The notes below the pieces were generated by a model, which made no database searches, had not been told where the DNA came from, and saw nothing but the letters and a program-made list of their open reading frames with translations. A stretch of DNA of 64,000 bases. It comes from Arenimonas oryziterrae DSM 21050 = YC6267 (lineage in GTDB: Bacteria > Pseudomonadota > Gammaproteobacteria > Xanthomonadales > Xanthomonadaceae). The stretch lies in contig NZ_ATVD01000005.1 of assembly GCF_000420545.1 (NCBI RefSeq), forward strand, positions 147,850-211,849. The letters are read 5' to 3'. This document shows, one piece after another, positions 10,218 to 19,315 of the stretch (position 1 is the stretch's first letter; each line of letters begins with the position of its first letter). Both the position numbers and the translations under genes were made by a program.

Positions 10218-11410
10218 GGCGCTTCGTCCGGCCCGAGCCAGCGGTGCGGCAGGCGTACGACCCCCAGCTCGCGGGTCGCGCCCTGGATCACGATGCTGCG
10301 CTCGCTGGTGCAGAACAGGCGCAGCGCTTCGGCATCGAGCACGTGCGTGCGCAGCTGGTAGCTGCCCGGCAACAGCGGCAACGCATCGAAATGCAGGCGG
10401 AAGCGGAAACGGTCGTCGCCCAGCGGTTCGCCGGCAACCTGGGCCATCTCCGAACTCAGGCCGTAAACGGGCGTGCCATCGGCACGCACCCAACCGCACA
10501 TCAACACCGGCGCAACACCGGCCGGCGCACGCAATACCACCTCGTGCAACAAGGACGCCCCCTGCTCCAGATACTGCGCAGGCGCGTCTTGCGGCGGCGC
10601 GCCGGCGACGCTTTCGATTTCGTATCCGCCGGACTGCACGGGCGCAGTGGCTTCACCGTTCGGATCGCGCTGCCGGCTTTCATGCCAGGCCAGGTACTGC
10701 TGGCAGACATCGAAGACGTCGCCATGCTTCTCGATGCGGCCCTCGTGCAGCCACAGGGCCTGCCGGCAGAGCTTCTGCACGTGGTACATGCTGTGCGAAA
10801 CCAGCAGCAAGGTGCCACCACCGGCGAGGTATTCGTCGATCCAGCGCGTGCACTTGCGCTGGAAACTCTCGTCGCCGACGCTGAGGATCTCGTCGGTGAT
10901 CAGCAGCGCAGGCCGCACCGCCGCGATTACCGCGAAGCCCAGGCGCACGACCATGCCGGTGGAATAGTGTTTGACCGGCTCGTCGATGTAGGCGCCGATG
11001 TCGGCGAAGGCCTCGATCTCGGGCAGGCGCCGCGCGAGTTCAGCGTCGTCGAGGCCGTGCAGGGCCGCGGCCATGCGCACGTTTTCGCGACCGGAGTATT
11101 CGGGGTGGAAGCCGGCGCCGAGTTCGATCAGGGCGCCGATGCTGCCGCGCGTGGTGATGCTGCCCGCGCTCGGCGTCAGCACGCCGGTCACGAGCTTGAG
11201 CAGGGTCGACTTGCCCGCGCCATTTTCGCCGATGATCGCCAGCGACTGTCCTGCATGGACTTCGAAGCTGACGCCGTCGAGCACGACGACCTGCCGTTGC
11301 GGCGGCCGGCCGCGCACCATGTCCCACAGCGCGTGCACGCGATCGCCGGCGTGACCGAGGACCGGGTAGCGCTTGCACAGCCCGTCGGCGCGAATCAGCG
11401 GCGCGCTCAC
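10214..11410 (-). CDS. wzt: Polysaccharide ABC exporter ATP-binding protein, Wzt type
   Basis: This is the ATPase of an O-antigen/teichoic-type polysaccharide exporter. The 398-residue protein has Walker A GENGAGKST (61-69), the signature HYSTGMVVRLGFAV, and Walker B ALLITDEILSVGD, the variant typical of the Wzt/TagH group. Residues from about 250 onward form an extra beta-rich C-terminal domain resembling Wzt_C. In O9a/O12-type systems that domain binds the modified non-reducing end of the glycan. It starts with GTG at 11410, overlapping the permease stop by four bases (GTGA). Confidence 0.92.
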   Translation of the reverse strand: MSAPLIRADGLCKRYPVLGHAGDRVHALWDMVRGRPPQRQVVVLDGVSFEVHAGQSLAIIGENGAGKSTLLKLVTGVLTPSAGSITTRGSIGALIELGAGFHPEYSGRENVRMAAALHGLDDAELARRLPEIEAFADIGAYIDEPVKHYSTGMVVRLGFAVIAAVRPALLITDEILSVGDESFQRKCTRWIDEYLAGGGTLLLVSHSMYHVQKLCRQALWLHEGRIEKHGDVFDVCQQYLAWHESRQRDPNGEATAPVQSGGYEIESVAGAPPQDAPAQYLEQGASLLHEVVLRAPAGVAPVLMCGWVRADGTPVYGLSSEMAQVAGEPLGDDRFRFRLHFDALPLLPGSYQLRTHVLDAEALRLFCTSERSIVIQGATRELGVVRLPHRWLGPDEAP

Positions 11411-12174
11411 AGGAAATCCTCGAGGTGCGCACGCGTCCGCTCCGTCAGCCACCATGCCAAAGCGACCAGGGCGAGCGCGGCCAGCGCCGAACAGCCGAGC
11501 GGCGCCCAGGCGACCGGTTCACCGAGCAGGCCGTGACGCACGGCTTCGATCGGTGCGGTGAACGGATTGAAGCCGAGCGCGTCGCGCACCGGCGGCGGCA
11601 ATTGCGCGCGGTCGTAGATGATCGGCGTGAGGAAAAATCCCAGCGACAACAACTGACCGACCGCGGACGCGACATCGCGCAGAAACACCTGCAGCACCGC
11701 GACGATGTGCGAGGCGCCGAGCGTGAACAACAACAGCACCGCCAGACCGGCTGTCATCGCCGGCAGACCACCGACATGCAGGGGCACGCCGAGCAGCGCC
11801 ACGACCACCAGCACGAGGGCGAACCCGGCGAGATCGACGAGCACGCTCGCCGCCATGCGCGCATTGATGTACAGCGAATACGGCACCGCGATCTTGCCGA
11901 TCAGCGACGCGTTGTCGATGAGCACGGTGACATTGCGGCCGACCGCGTTCGAGAACAGGCTCCACGGCCACAGCGCCAGCGCGAGGAACACGCCGTAAGG
12001 CACCGACGAGGCTGCGCGTGCCGGCAACAGGCTGCCGAACACCCAGGCCAGCACGGCCAGCTGCACCAGCGGCAGCACGATGTACCAGCCGCCTCCCAAC
12101 AGGGTCCAGCGATAGCGCTCGCCGAGTTCGCGGCGCAGCAGCTCGCGGAAAACGGAGCGACGGGCCGGCGTCAT
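11407..12174 (-). CDS. wzm: Polysaccharide ABC-2 exporter permease, Wzm type
   Basis: The 255-residue membrane protein begins with the amphipathic RELLRRELGERYRW segment and has about six hydrophobic helices, including YIVLPLVQLAVLAWVFGSLL and LFTLGASHIVAVLQVFLRD. This is the ABC-2 permease pattern shared by Wzm and TagG. It pairs with the ATPase encoded immediately downstream to move a lipid-linked polysaccharide across the inner membrane. Unusually, its ATG overlaps the stop of gspD (ATGA), attaching the export genes to the secretion operon. Confidence 0.92.
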   Translation of the reverse strand: MTPARRSVFRELLRRELGERYRWTLLGGGWYIVLPLVQLAVLAWVFGSLLPARAASSVPYGVFLALALWPWSLFSNAVGRNVTVLIDNASLIGKIAVPYSLYINARMAASVLVDLAGFALVLVVVALLGVPLHVGGLPAMTAGLAVLLLFTLGASHIVAVLQVFLRDVASAVGQLLSLGFFLTPIIYDRAQLPPPVRDALGFNPFTAPIEAVRHGLLGEPVAWAPLGCSALAALALVALAWWLTERTRAHLEDFL

Positions 12175-14354
12175 CGCTGCGGTGCGGGCTTCTCCGCCGC
12201 TTTACGCAGGGGCTCCAGCGCGCGGAAGCGCTGGCCGTACTCGTCGGTCAGCTGACGGGCTTCGGCCGGATTGCGAACGATGGTCGGCGTGACCAGCACC
12301 AGGACTTCCGTGCGGTTGTTGTCGCGCTTCTGTTGACCGAACAGCGCCCCGACGAAGGGAATGCGGCTCAGGCCGGGCAGGCCCGCCGAGCCCTTGCCGT
12401 TCTCGGTCTTGATCAGGCCGGCAAGCAACACTGTCTCGCCGCTGCGCACGCCGACTTCGGTATGCAGCTTGCGCGTATCCACGCTGACATTGCCCGCGAC
12501 GGTCGGCGTCTCGGGACTGTCGACCGCGGGCGAACTCACTTCCTGGGTGATTTCCATGAACACCATGCCGTCGCTGCTCACGCGCGGCTTGACCTTGAGG
12601 CTGATGCCGGTCTGGCGGAACTGCACCTGGCTGTAGGTATTGTCGGTGTTGGTATTGCCGCCGTTGTTGATGATCGTGCTGGCGACCGGGATCTGCGTAC
12701 CGGAATTGAAATCGGCTTCGACGTTGTTGCGCACGAGCACCGACGGCGCCGACAGCACGTGCAGCTCGGACACCGAATCGAGCGTGGACACGATCGCCTG
12801 CGCGCTCGGGCCGAGGAAGGTGAAGCTGGCCGCACCGGGCGTCGTGCCGGGCGAGACCGAGGAACCGGAATTCTTCCAGTCGTCGAGCACCGAGGTGATC
12901 GCCTGCGTCGCGCTGTCGATGGAATTGCCGAAGAACCAGCTCACGCCGTACTGCAGCTTGTCGATCAGCTTGACCTCGACGACCTGCGCCTCGATGTGCA
13001 CCTGCAGCGGCATGGTGTCGAGCCGATCGATCGCGCGACGGATCGACTCCCACTGCGCCGGACTCGCCCGCACGAGCAGGGAATTGCTTTCTTCGACCGC
13101 GCTGATGCCGACGTCGCCGCCGGCGATGTTCAGGGTCTGATTGCCGCCACCGCTGTTGCCGGTCGCGGCCGGCGTGTTCGTCGCAGGCTTGGTTGCCGGC
13201 GGCATGTCGGTGGTGCGCACTTCGACCGGATCCAGGCCCGGCATCAGGGATGCCGGCGCACTGTTGTTGCGGCTGCTGCCGTTGCCGAACACGGTGCCGA
13301 GCTGATCGGCGAGATCGGTCGCCTTGACGTATTTGACTTCGTAGACGTACAGACGCGCGCCGTCGCCACCGGCGTCCATGCGTTCGATCCAGCTCTGCAC
13401 TTCGCGCAGGTAGCTGGCCTGCGGCGTGATGACCATGACGGCGTTCTGCCCTTCCAGCGGCATGAAGCGGAACATGCCGGCGATCGGCGTCTTGCCGCCT
13501 TCGCCGAAAATCTTCTCCAGCTCGCCGACGACTTTCGAAGCCTCGGCCGACTGCAGCGGGAACACGCCGACCGACATGCCGGCGAGCCAGTCGACATCGA
13601 AGATCTCGATCGTGCGCAGGTAGTTCTGCAACTCGGCGCGGGTACCGGCCAGCACGATGAGATTGCGCGAATTGTCCACCTGCACGACGGCATTGGTGCG
13701 TGCATACGGCTTGAGCAGCTTTTCCATTTCCGCCGCGGCGATGTACTTCAGCGGCACCGCGCGCACTTCGAAGCCGCGGGCATTCGCCGGCGAACCGGTG
13801 CGCGGCGACAGATTGCCGGCGACCGCCTGGTCGGACGGCAACACGTTGTAGCGACCGTCGCTCCAGACCAGACGCGCGTTGTTCCAGCCCAGCACCATTT
13901 CCAGCAGGGACAGCGCCTGGGCATTGTCGACCGGACGCGGCGTCGCCAGCGTCACGGTGCCCTGCACGCCCGGAGCGATCACGTAGTTCTGCTGCAGCAG
14001 GTCGCCGAGGATGACCTTGACCACCGTGTGCACCGACTCGCCTTCGAAATTGAAGGTCGCTTCGCCGCTCGATCCCAGGTTCGGCGGCGGCGTCGCAGCC
14101 ACGCGCTGGTTGATCAGCTGGCCATTGCCGGCACGGATGCGCGGACGCACTTCGGACGGCGCGCTGTCGGAGCTCGGGCCGGTCGGCACGACGTGGCCGT
14201 TGACGATCACGGGCGGCGACGACGGTGCGGATTCGGCGTTGGCCGGCGGCATCGGCGTGTTGTTGCGTTCCATGCGCGGCACGGAGGGCGTCGCGCAGGC
14301 GGCAAGCACGCTGAGCAAGGCGAGAAGAACTACCGGACGGATCGCAAGAGTCAT
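12171..14354 (-). CDS. gspD: Type II secretion outer membrane secretin GspD/XpsD
   Basis: The 727-residue protein is a lipoprotein-type secretin: signal with lipobox LAAC (Cys20), then N0 to N3 domains and the secretin core. N domains show FNFEGESVHTVVKVILGDLL and AVPLKYIAAAEMEKLLKPYA. The core includes RLDTMPLQVHIEAQVVEV, VLSAPSVLVRNNVEA and the terminal GETVLLAGLIKTENGKG followed by VPFVGALFG-like residues. It forms the multimeric outer membrane channel of the T2SS. It is the last xps gene, as in Xanthomonas, and is followed directly by wzm. Confidence 0.96.
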   Translation of the reverse strand: MTLAIRPVVLLALLSVLAACATPSVPRMERNNTPMPPANAESAPSSPPVIVNGHVVPTGPSSDSAPSEVRPRIRAGNGQLINQRVAATPPPNLGSSGEATFNFEGESVHTVVKVILGDLLQQNYVIAPGVQGTVTLATPRPVDNAQALSLLEMVLGWNNARLVWSDGRYNVLPSDQAVAGNLSPRTGSPANARGFEVRAVPLKYIAAAEMEKLLKPYARTNAVVQVDNSRNLIVLAGTRAELQNYLRTIEIFDVDWLAGMSVGVFPLQSAEASKVVGELEKIFGEGGKTPIAGMFRFMPLEGQNAVMVITPQASYLREVQSWIERMDAGGDGARLYVYEVKYVKATDLADQLGTVFGNGSSRNNSAPASLMPGLDPVEVRTTDMPPATKPATNTPAATGNSGGGNQTLNIAGGDVGISAVEESNSLLVRASPAQWESIRRAIDRLDTMPLQVHIEAQVVEVKLIDKLQYGVSWFFGNSIDSATQAITSVLDDWKNSGSSVSPGTTPGAASFTFLGPSAQAIVSTLDSVSELHVLSAPSVLVRNNVEADFNSGTQIPVASTIINNGGNTNTDNTYSQVQFRQTGISLKVKPRVSSDGMVFMEITQEVSSPAVDSPETPTVAGNVSVDTRKLHTEVGVRSGETVLLAGLIKTENGKGSAGLPGLSRIPFVGALFGQQKRDNNRTEVLVLVTPTIVRNPAEARQLTDEYGQRFRALEPLRKAAEKPAPQR

Positions 14355-14363
14355 CTTGTCACT

Positions 14364-15119
14364 TTACCTTCTGTCGTCGGTGTCGCGGGGGGGCTGGGCG
14401 CGCAACTGCGCGCGCCGGGCTTCGATGCGACGGCGGATCGCTTCAACCTGTTCTTCCTGCGTCATGGCCTTTTCGCCGGGCGCGGGCATCAATGCGGACA
14501 TCGGCTGGCTCGGCGGCGCAGGCGTGGCCTGGGCTTCGGGCGGACTGCCCGGTGCCGAAGTTGCGACCGGCGCCACGGCAGACGCCTCGGTCGCCGCGCT
14601 CTCGACGCGGGTCGGCGGCACACCGCCCTTGCCGTCGAACACGCGCAAGGGGAAGGTCTGCTGCCCGCTCGGGCCCTCGAACGTCGCCTGCCGCGGTTTG
14701 AGCGCAAGCAGACGCCATTGCGTGCCTTCGACGTTTTCGCCCACGCGCACACGGCGACTCTGCCCGCCTTCGTTCATCGTCAGCACCGCCATCTGCAGGC
14801 GCGGCGTGATCAGGATGCTGGTGACGATCGCATCGAGCGTGGCGCTGCCGGCGTCGCCTGCAACAGCGGAAACCGCATGCGGACGACGGTCGGCGCTGAG
14901 CAGCGGTCGCGCACCGACTTCCGCGAACGACGGCAGCGGACCGAGTCGCGATTGACCCTGGGTCAGATGCAGGGCGCGCAAAGGCGGCGGTGGTTCGCCG
15001 CCCTCGGTGATCGGCGCGATGCGGCCGCCAAGACCGGCCATCGTCAGCGCGAGCAAGGTCAGTGCCCACAGGCACAGCGTGCCGAGCAACAGGGTCACGG
15101 GGCGTTGTGCTTCAAGCAC
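14364..15119 (-). CDS. xpsN: Type II secretion protein N (XpsN; GspC-like role)
   Basis: The 251-residue protein has one N-terminal transmembrane helix (about residues 6-30), then a periplasmic HR-like region containing RPLLSADRRP and LLALKPRQATFEG, and a proline/alanine-rich low-complexity tail. Position between gspM and gspD matches XpsN, which takes the GspC role of linking the inner membrane platform to the secretin. No separate gspC is present. The start is a GTG at 15119, overlapping the gspM stop by eight bases; the longer in-frame ATG reading is in a gspM-coding region. Confidence 0.83.
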   Translation of the reverse strand: MLEAQRPVTLLLGTLCLWALTLLALTMAGLGGRIAPITEGGEPPPPLRALHLTQGQSRLGPLPSFAEVGARPLLSADRRPHAVSAVAGDAGSATLDAIVTSILITPRLQMAVLTMNEGGQSRRVRVGENVEGTQWRLLALKPRQATFEGPSGQQTFPLRVFDGKGGVPPTRVESAATEASAVAPVATSAPGSPPEAQATPAPPSQPMSALMPAPGEKAMTQEEQVEAIRRRIEARRAQLRAQPPRDTDDRR

Positions 15120-15729
15120 GCGGCACCTCGGGCGTGGTGGCGAGCGGGAGGTAGCCGTACAGATCGAAACTGACATCGACGCCACCGCCGCCGGCATCGC
15201 TGCCCGGCACGAGGTAGCTGCCGCGCGAGAGCAACTCGAGGTTGTCGATGAACAACTGCGGGCGGCCGCTTTCCAGCGCATGCATCACGGCAGCGATTTC
15301 GCCCATGCCGCAGCGCAGGCGCACCTGCACGACCACGCGCTGGAACGGCTGTTTTTCGCTCGCCGGTTCCGCCGGCGTGCGCGAGGTGATCTGGCAGGCC
15401 GCCGGATTGGAGCTGGCGGCGCTGACCACGCGTTCCAGACGCTCGACCAGGGCGGCGATCGCCAGACCACGATTGGCTTCGGGCAGGAAGCCGGGATTGT
15501 CGGCTTCGAACGCGCGCACCTGCGCGAGCTGTTTTTCGATGTCCGCACGCTGCGCCGCTTCCGCACGCAGACTGGCTTCCTGCGTACGCAGCGCGTCGAT
15601 CTCTTCGCCCATGGTCAGCATCGGCGCGGTGAACCACCAATGCACGAGCACGAGGTAGGCCACCAGCACGGCGAGCGCGACGCCGCCGAGCACGCGCCAA
15701 CGCGGCGGCAGACTATCGGGCTTTGCCAT
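15112..15729 (-). CDS. gspM: Type II secretion protein M
   Basis: This 205-residue inner membrane protein has a short cytoplasmic N-terminus, a single transmembrane helix (VLGGVALAVLVAYLVLVHWWF, roughly residues 13-33), a coiled-coil stretch (IDALRTQEASLRAEAAQR) and a periplasmic ferredoxin-like domain. It partners with GspL in the assembly platform. Sequence conservation in this family is low, so identification leans on topology plus its fixed place in the E-D operon. It overlaps gspL by 17 bases. Confidence 0.87.
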   Translation of the reverse strand: MAKPDSLPPRWRVLGGVALAVLVAYLVLVHWWFTAPMLTMGEEIDALRTQEASLRAEAAQRADIEKQLAQVRAFEADNPGFLPEANRGLAIAALVERLERVVSAASSNPAACQITSRTPAEPASEKQPFQRVVVQVRLRCGMGEIAAVMHALESGRPQLFIDNLELLSRGSYLVPGSDAGGGGVDVSFDLYGYLPLATTPEVPRA

Positions 15730-16852
15730 CTTCGGCCTCCTGGGCTGAGCCGGCGACGGTCGCCATGAGGGTGAATCGCTCTTTCTTCGTGCGCGGATCG
15801 GCCTGCACGGGACCGACCAGGCCCGGCGAGCGCAGCACCGGCGAGGACTGCAACATGCCCACCAGCGCCGAGGCCTGGCTGCTTTCGCCGACGACGGTCA
15901 CGCGTCCGGCGATCACCGACACTTTTTCCAGATAGGTGTCGTCGGGCATGCGCTTGGTCAGATCAGCGACCAGTTCGAGCATCGTCGGCTGTTGCGCGCG
16001 CTGCTTGGCGAGGAAATTTGCCGCCTGCACGGAGGCGTCGAGCGCATGGCGCAGCTTGCGCACTTCCCGCGCCTGCTGGTTCGCCGTCGCGAGCTGCGTG
16101 GTGTAGGCGTCGAGCGTGGCCTGGCGATTGGCCAGGGCCAGCCACATCGCCGCGAACAGGGACGTCGTGAGCACCAGGGCGAGCACCAGATTGATGCGCA
16201 ACGCGCGATCCACGCCCGCACCGCGCTGCGTCGCCGGCAGCAGGTTCACGCCCAGGCGCTGTCCGTCGGGCTCGCGCACATCCACACCGGCCAGGCCCTG
16301 GGCCATCGGACCCAGCGCGGCGAGCGCCGCGTCGAGGCGGGCTTTCGGCAACACCACCAGTTCGACGCGAACGAGTTTGCTCACGGCATCGCGCGACAGC
16401 ACGCGCGCCTCGAAACTGACCTGGTCGGCGGCAAACGGCGTCTGCCGATCGATCTCGTGCATCAGCACATCGCGCAAACGCGTTTCGGCCGAAGCCGGCA
16501 AGCTCAGGCTGCGACGCAGTGCCTGCGATGGATCGATCAGAAGCCAGCGCGGCACGCCGCCGGCATTGTCGTCCAGGCGCAGGCGCAGGTTGGTCAGCAG
16601 CTCGGCATCGTCTAGCGGCACGCTGCCGATCGTCTGCAGGCTGCCGTCGAGACTGGCGTGCAGGCGCAATTCGTTGTCGGACAACTGCAGCAGCAACAAA
16701 CGTTGCTGCGCTCCCAGCTGCTGGCGCAGGCGCGCCGGCAGCAGGCCGAGCACGGCCTCGCCCGCCATCCGCCACCAGCCGGGAATCGGGCTGTCGAGAT
16801 AGCGCAGGCGGAGGGGTTCCAGAGCTTGGAAAAAGGCGTGGTCGGCAGGCAT
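15713..16852 (-). CDS. gspL: Type II secretion protein L
   Basis: The 379-residue protein combines a cytoplasmic actin-like half (RQQLGAQQRLLLLQLSDNEL, then LRDVLMHEIDRQTPFAADQV, which is the PilM/GspL pattern) with a transmembrane helix near residue 225 and a periplasmic PilN-like domain that ends with AGRVTVVGESSQASALVGML. It recruits the GspE ATPase and holds GspM. The ATG shares one base with the gspK stop (TGATG). Confidence 0.92.
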   Translation of the reverse strand: MPADHAFFQALEPLRLRYLDSPIPGWWRMAGEAVLGLLPARLRQQLGAQQRLLLLQLSDNELRLHASLDGSLQTIGSVPLDDAELLTNLRLRLDDNAGGVPRWLLIDPSQALRRSLSLPASAETRLRDVLMHEIDRQTPFAADQVSFEARVLSRDAVSKLVRVELVVLPKARLDAALAALGPMAQGLAGVDVREPDGQRLGVNLLPATQRGAGVDRALRINLVLALVLTTSLFAAMWLALANRQATLDAYTTQLATANQQAREVRKLRHALDASVQAANFLAKQRAQQPTMLELVADLTKRMPDDTYLEKVSVIAGRVTVVGESSQASALVGMLQSSPVLRSPGLVGPVQADPRTKKERFTLMATVAGSAQEAEDGKAR

Positions 16853-17730
16853 CAGTCGGGTTCTCCCACCCGCCAGGAGAGTGGCGTGTAAAGCTGGCCA
16901 AACCCGCCGCTGCCGCCGGTGCGGAGGGTGGCGGTGACTTGGGCCTGCGTGCCGTCGTTGCGGGTGGCGCGGCTGGAAATACTATACGTGCCCGACCCTT
17001 GGGCCGATAGCACGGCCCCGTCAGGCAGGACCGGCGGGGGCATGCCCGGCCGCCAGCTGCCGCGCTGGGCGATCACCTGGGCGATTTGCGGGTCGCTCAG
17101 GCCGAGCGAGCGCAGCACCGGTTCGGCCGCATAGGCCGGGTTGGGCCGCGCCAGCCCGGTGTAGACGGTCAGGTAGGGCGCGAGCCGGTGGTAGCTGTCC
17201 GCGTCCATGCCCAGGATCTGCTGCAGCTCGGCGACGGTCTCGAACGGACGATCCTTGGCGCCGTAAGGCCGCCCGGCCTGCGCGTAGTCGCGGTCCTCGG
17301 CGCCGCCGGGTCCGCTGAGCAGGTCGTCGGGGTCGCGCCAGTCGGCGATCGCGGCGGTCAGCTGCGCGGCGCGCGCGGCATCGATGCCCACGGCCTGCAT
17401 GAGGCCGGTGAGCAGGTCCGGCGTCGCGACGTTTAGGTCGAGCTTGCCGGTCTCGTCGACGATGCGCACATCGATGCGGAAGCCTTCGAACTCGAATGCA
17501 TTCGCGCGCCCGTCGGGCACCCAATGACGGGTCTCTTCGGCGTCCTGCACGCGATACATCGCCAGCTCCAGCCCCGCTTCCGCCGCCTGGCGCGCGGCAC
17601 CGCTGCGCTCGAAGAAGCGGCTTTGCAGTGCTTCGGTGCGCGCGGTCAGCGCGAACACCGACACCAGCCCGGTCAGCAGCACGAGCAGCCACAGCACCAG
17701 CAGCAAGGCGGCACCGCGGGACGACTTCAT
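16852..17730 (-). CDS. gspK: Type II secretion minor pseudopilin K
   Basis: The 292-residue pseudopilin has a type III-like leader MKSSRG followed by AALLLVLWLLVLLTGLV, where the +5 residue is Leu rather than Glu, as is usual for GspK. The large alpha domain is visible as LDLNVATPDLLTGLMQAVG and a second helix-hairpin-helix-like LPFETVAELQQILGMD-type region. GspK caps the pseudopilus tip with GspI and GspJ. The start at 17730 overlaps the gspJ stop (ATGA). Confidence 0.93.
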   Translation of the reverse strand: MKSSRGAALLLVLWLLVLLTGLVSVFALTARTEALQSRFFERSGAARQAAEAGLELAMYRVQDAEETRHWVPDGRANAFEFEGFRIDVRIVDETGKLDLNVATPDLLTGLMQAVGIDAARAAQLTAAIADWRDPDDLLSGPGGAEDRDYAQAGRPYGAKDRPFETVAELQQILGMDADSYHRLAPYLTVYTGLARPNPAYAAEPVLRSLGLSDPQIAQVIAQRGSWRPGMPPPVLPDGAVLSAQGSGTYSISSRATRNDGTQAQVTATLRTGGSGGFGQLYTPLSWRVGEPD

Positions 17731-18425
17731 TCCTTGCCTCCGAGGCTCGAGGGCACCGGCTGGCCTTCGCCGCCAACGACCACGCCCGTGCCGGTGAACG
17801 CCGCGCCCAGGCGCAGGGCGACGACCAGATCCGGCCACTGTTCTCGGGAATCGTTGAAGCGCAATTTCAATCGCATCAGCGGTGGCATCTGACCACGCGC
17901 CTGCCAGTCCGACCGCCAGTCGCCGGCGCTGCCCTGGTCGTTGATCGTGCGGAATTCGAAACCGCCGTCGGCGATGCCGTCGAGCAGGACTTTCGGTTCA
18001 CGCTCGGCATCGAGCGGGCCGTCGGGCGTGAGCAGGCGGAAACTGAAAACCAGCTGCTTGCCCTCGCGGCCGGGACGCAATTCCAGCGTCTGCAGATACG
18101 GCCCACCACGCGACAGATACCCCGGCATGGCCGCGACGAATTCCAGGCGCTGCGCGTCGCCGCGCACGTAACGGCCCTCGCCCGTGGCCGGATCGATTTC
18201 GTAGGCGATCGGCAACGCGCCGCCAGCCTGCGTGCGCACGAACCCCTGCACCGCACGCAGGCGCTCACTGCGCGCCGCGGTGGCATCGGCGCGTTCGGTC
18301 GCTCGGCTGGCACCGCGCAGGGTGCCGAAGGTCAACGCCAGTCCGAACGCGAGCAGGCTCAAGGCCACGACGACTTCGATCAAGGTGAAGCCGGCGGCCT
18401 GTCGACGGTGTGCGGAGGCTTTCAT
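17727..18425 (-). CDS. gspJ: Type II secretion minor pseudopilin J
   Basis: The 232-residue protein carries a prepilin leader and N-methylation site: ...RRQAAG followed by FTLIEVVVALSLLAFGLAL with Glu at +5. The rest is beta-rich with RYVRGDAQRLEFVAAMPGYL, the conserved GspJ core. It joins GspI and GspK in the tip complex of the pseudopilus. Its ATG at 18425 overlaps the gspI stop by four bases. Confidence 0.93.
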   Translation of the reverse strand: MKASAHRRQAAGFTLIEVVVALSLLAFGLALTFGTLRGASRATERADATAARSERLRAVQGFVRTQAGGALPIAYEIDPATGEGRYVRGDAQRLEFVAAMPGYLSRGGPYLQTLELRPGREGKQLVFSFRLLTPDGPLDAEREPKVLLDGIADGGFEFRTINDQGSAGDWRSDWQARGQMPPLMRLKLRFNDSREQWPDLVVALRLGAAFTGTGVVVGGEGQPVPSSLGGKE

Positions 18426-18853
18426 CGCGCAGCCCCCGGCAATACCACCGGCTTGCGTGCGCGCAGGGTCACCAGATGCAGACGCTGGTCGCGCGTCGCC
18501 GCGCCCCAGCTGACATCGAGCACGACGCGGTACAGGCGCGCGGCATCCAGCGCCTCCACCGGCGCCTGCGTGGATCCGTCAGGCGACGGGTCGGTGATTT
18601 CCTCGACTTGCAGTCGGTAGCGATAGCGGCCCTCGCCGAACTCGCCTTCGCGGCTGTCGGGAAGCACGGGCGCGAGCATGCCGAATTCGTCTAGGTAGGA
18701 CTGCGCGTACATCATCGCCTCGCTCGCACTCTGCGAACGCTGCACTTGTTTGAGACCGCGCGAGAGCATCGCGATGACCAGGCCCATCGCCGCGGCGAGC
18801 AGGACGAAGGCGAGCATGACTTCGAGCAGGGTGAAACCGCGCATGCGCTTCAT
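18422..18853 (-). CDS. gspI: Type II secretion minor pseudopilin I
   Basis: This 143-residue protein begins MKRMRG followed by FTLLEVMLAFVLLAAAMGLV, a prepilin cleavage site with the +5 Glu. The remaining domain is short, as in the GspI family. The ATG at 18853 overlaps the gspH stop; an apparent 76-residue Arg-rich upstream extension is the shadow of gspH and is discarded. Confidence 0.92.
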   Translation of the reverse strand: MKRMRGFTLLEVMLAFVLLAAAMGLVIAMLSRGLKQVQRSQSASEAMMYAQSYLDEFGMLAPVLPDSREGEFGEGRYRYRLQVEEITDPSPDGSTQAPVEALDAARLYRVVLDVSWGAATRDQRLHLVTLRARKPVVLPGAAR

Positions 18854-19302
18854 GGCGGGGCCTCGGCGCGCGTCATGCTCACCTGACCGGTCAGCCAGTC
18901 GACATCGAGTTGCCAGGCCGCGTGTTCGCGCGAAAGCGTGATGCGGCCGCCGGTCGAGGCGCCTTCGGGAAAAAACCGGATCGCTGCGATGCCCGCGCTC
19001 GGTTGTTCGATGCCGGCGGCGGTCGCGTGGATCGCGATCGCGGCGGGGACCTGGCCGTGCCGCCGATCGGGCGCGAGCCATTCGCGCGTGCGCGTGTCGA
19101 GCGTGAACACCTGCGGCTTGCCGGTGACGATCGCCTGCGCCCGCGTGTAGCGGATCTGCGCGGCGAGCTCGCGCGTGCTGTTGCGCAGTTGTTGTCCGGG
19201 CAGCCCCGAGCGCATCGCGACCGCCGCCATCGCCGTGGTCGCGGCGATCAGCACGATCACGACCAGCAGCTCAAGCAGGGAAAAGCCGCGGGCCTGGCGC
19301 AT
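18850..19302 (-). CDS. gspH: Type II secretion minor pseudopilin H
   Basis: The 150-residue pseudopilin starts MRQARG followed by FSLLELLVVIVLIAATTAMA, with the +5 Glu after the Gly cleavage point. The next segment, LRNSTRELAAQIRYTRAQAI, is the GspH helix pattern, and the C-terminal half is beta-sheet with IRFFPEGASTGGRI. Thirteen bases separate it from gspG. Confidence 0.93.
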   Translation of the reverse strand: MRQARGFSLLELLVVIVLIAATTAMAAVAMRSGLPGQQLRNSTRELAAQIRYTRAQAIVTGKPQVFTLDTRTREWLAPDRRHGQVPAAIAIHATAAGIEQPSAGIAAIRFFPEGASTGGRITLSREHAAWQLDVDWLTGQVSMTRAEAPP

Positions 19303-19315
19303 CGGAACGGCGCGC

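Noticed and set aside
12018..15173. A 1051-residue open reading frame antisense to gspD and gspN
   Set aside because: It lies on the opposite strand of an intact secretin gene and its composition is that of a shadow frame.
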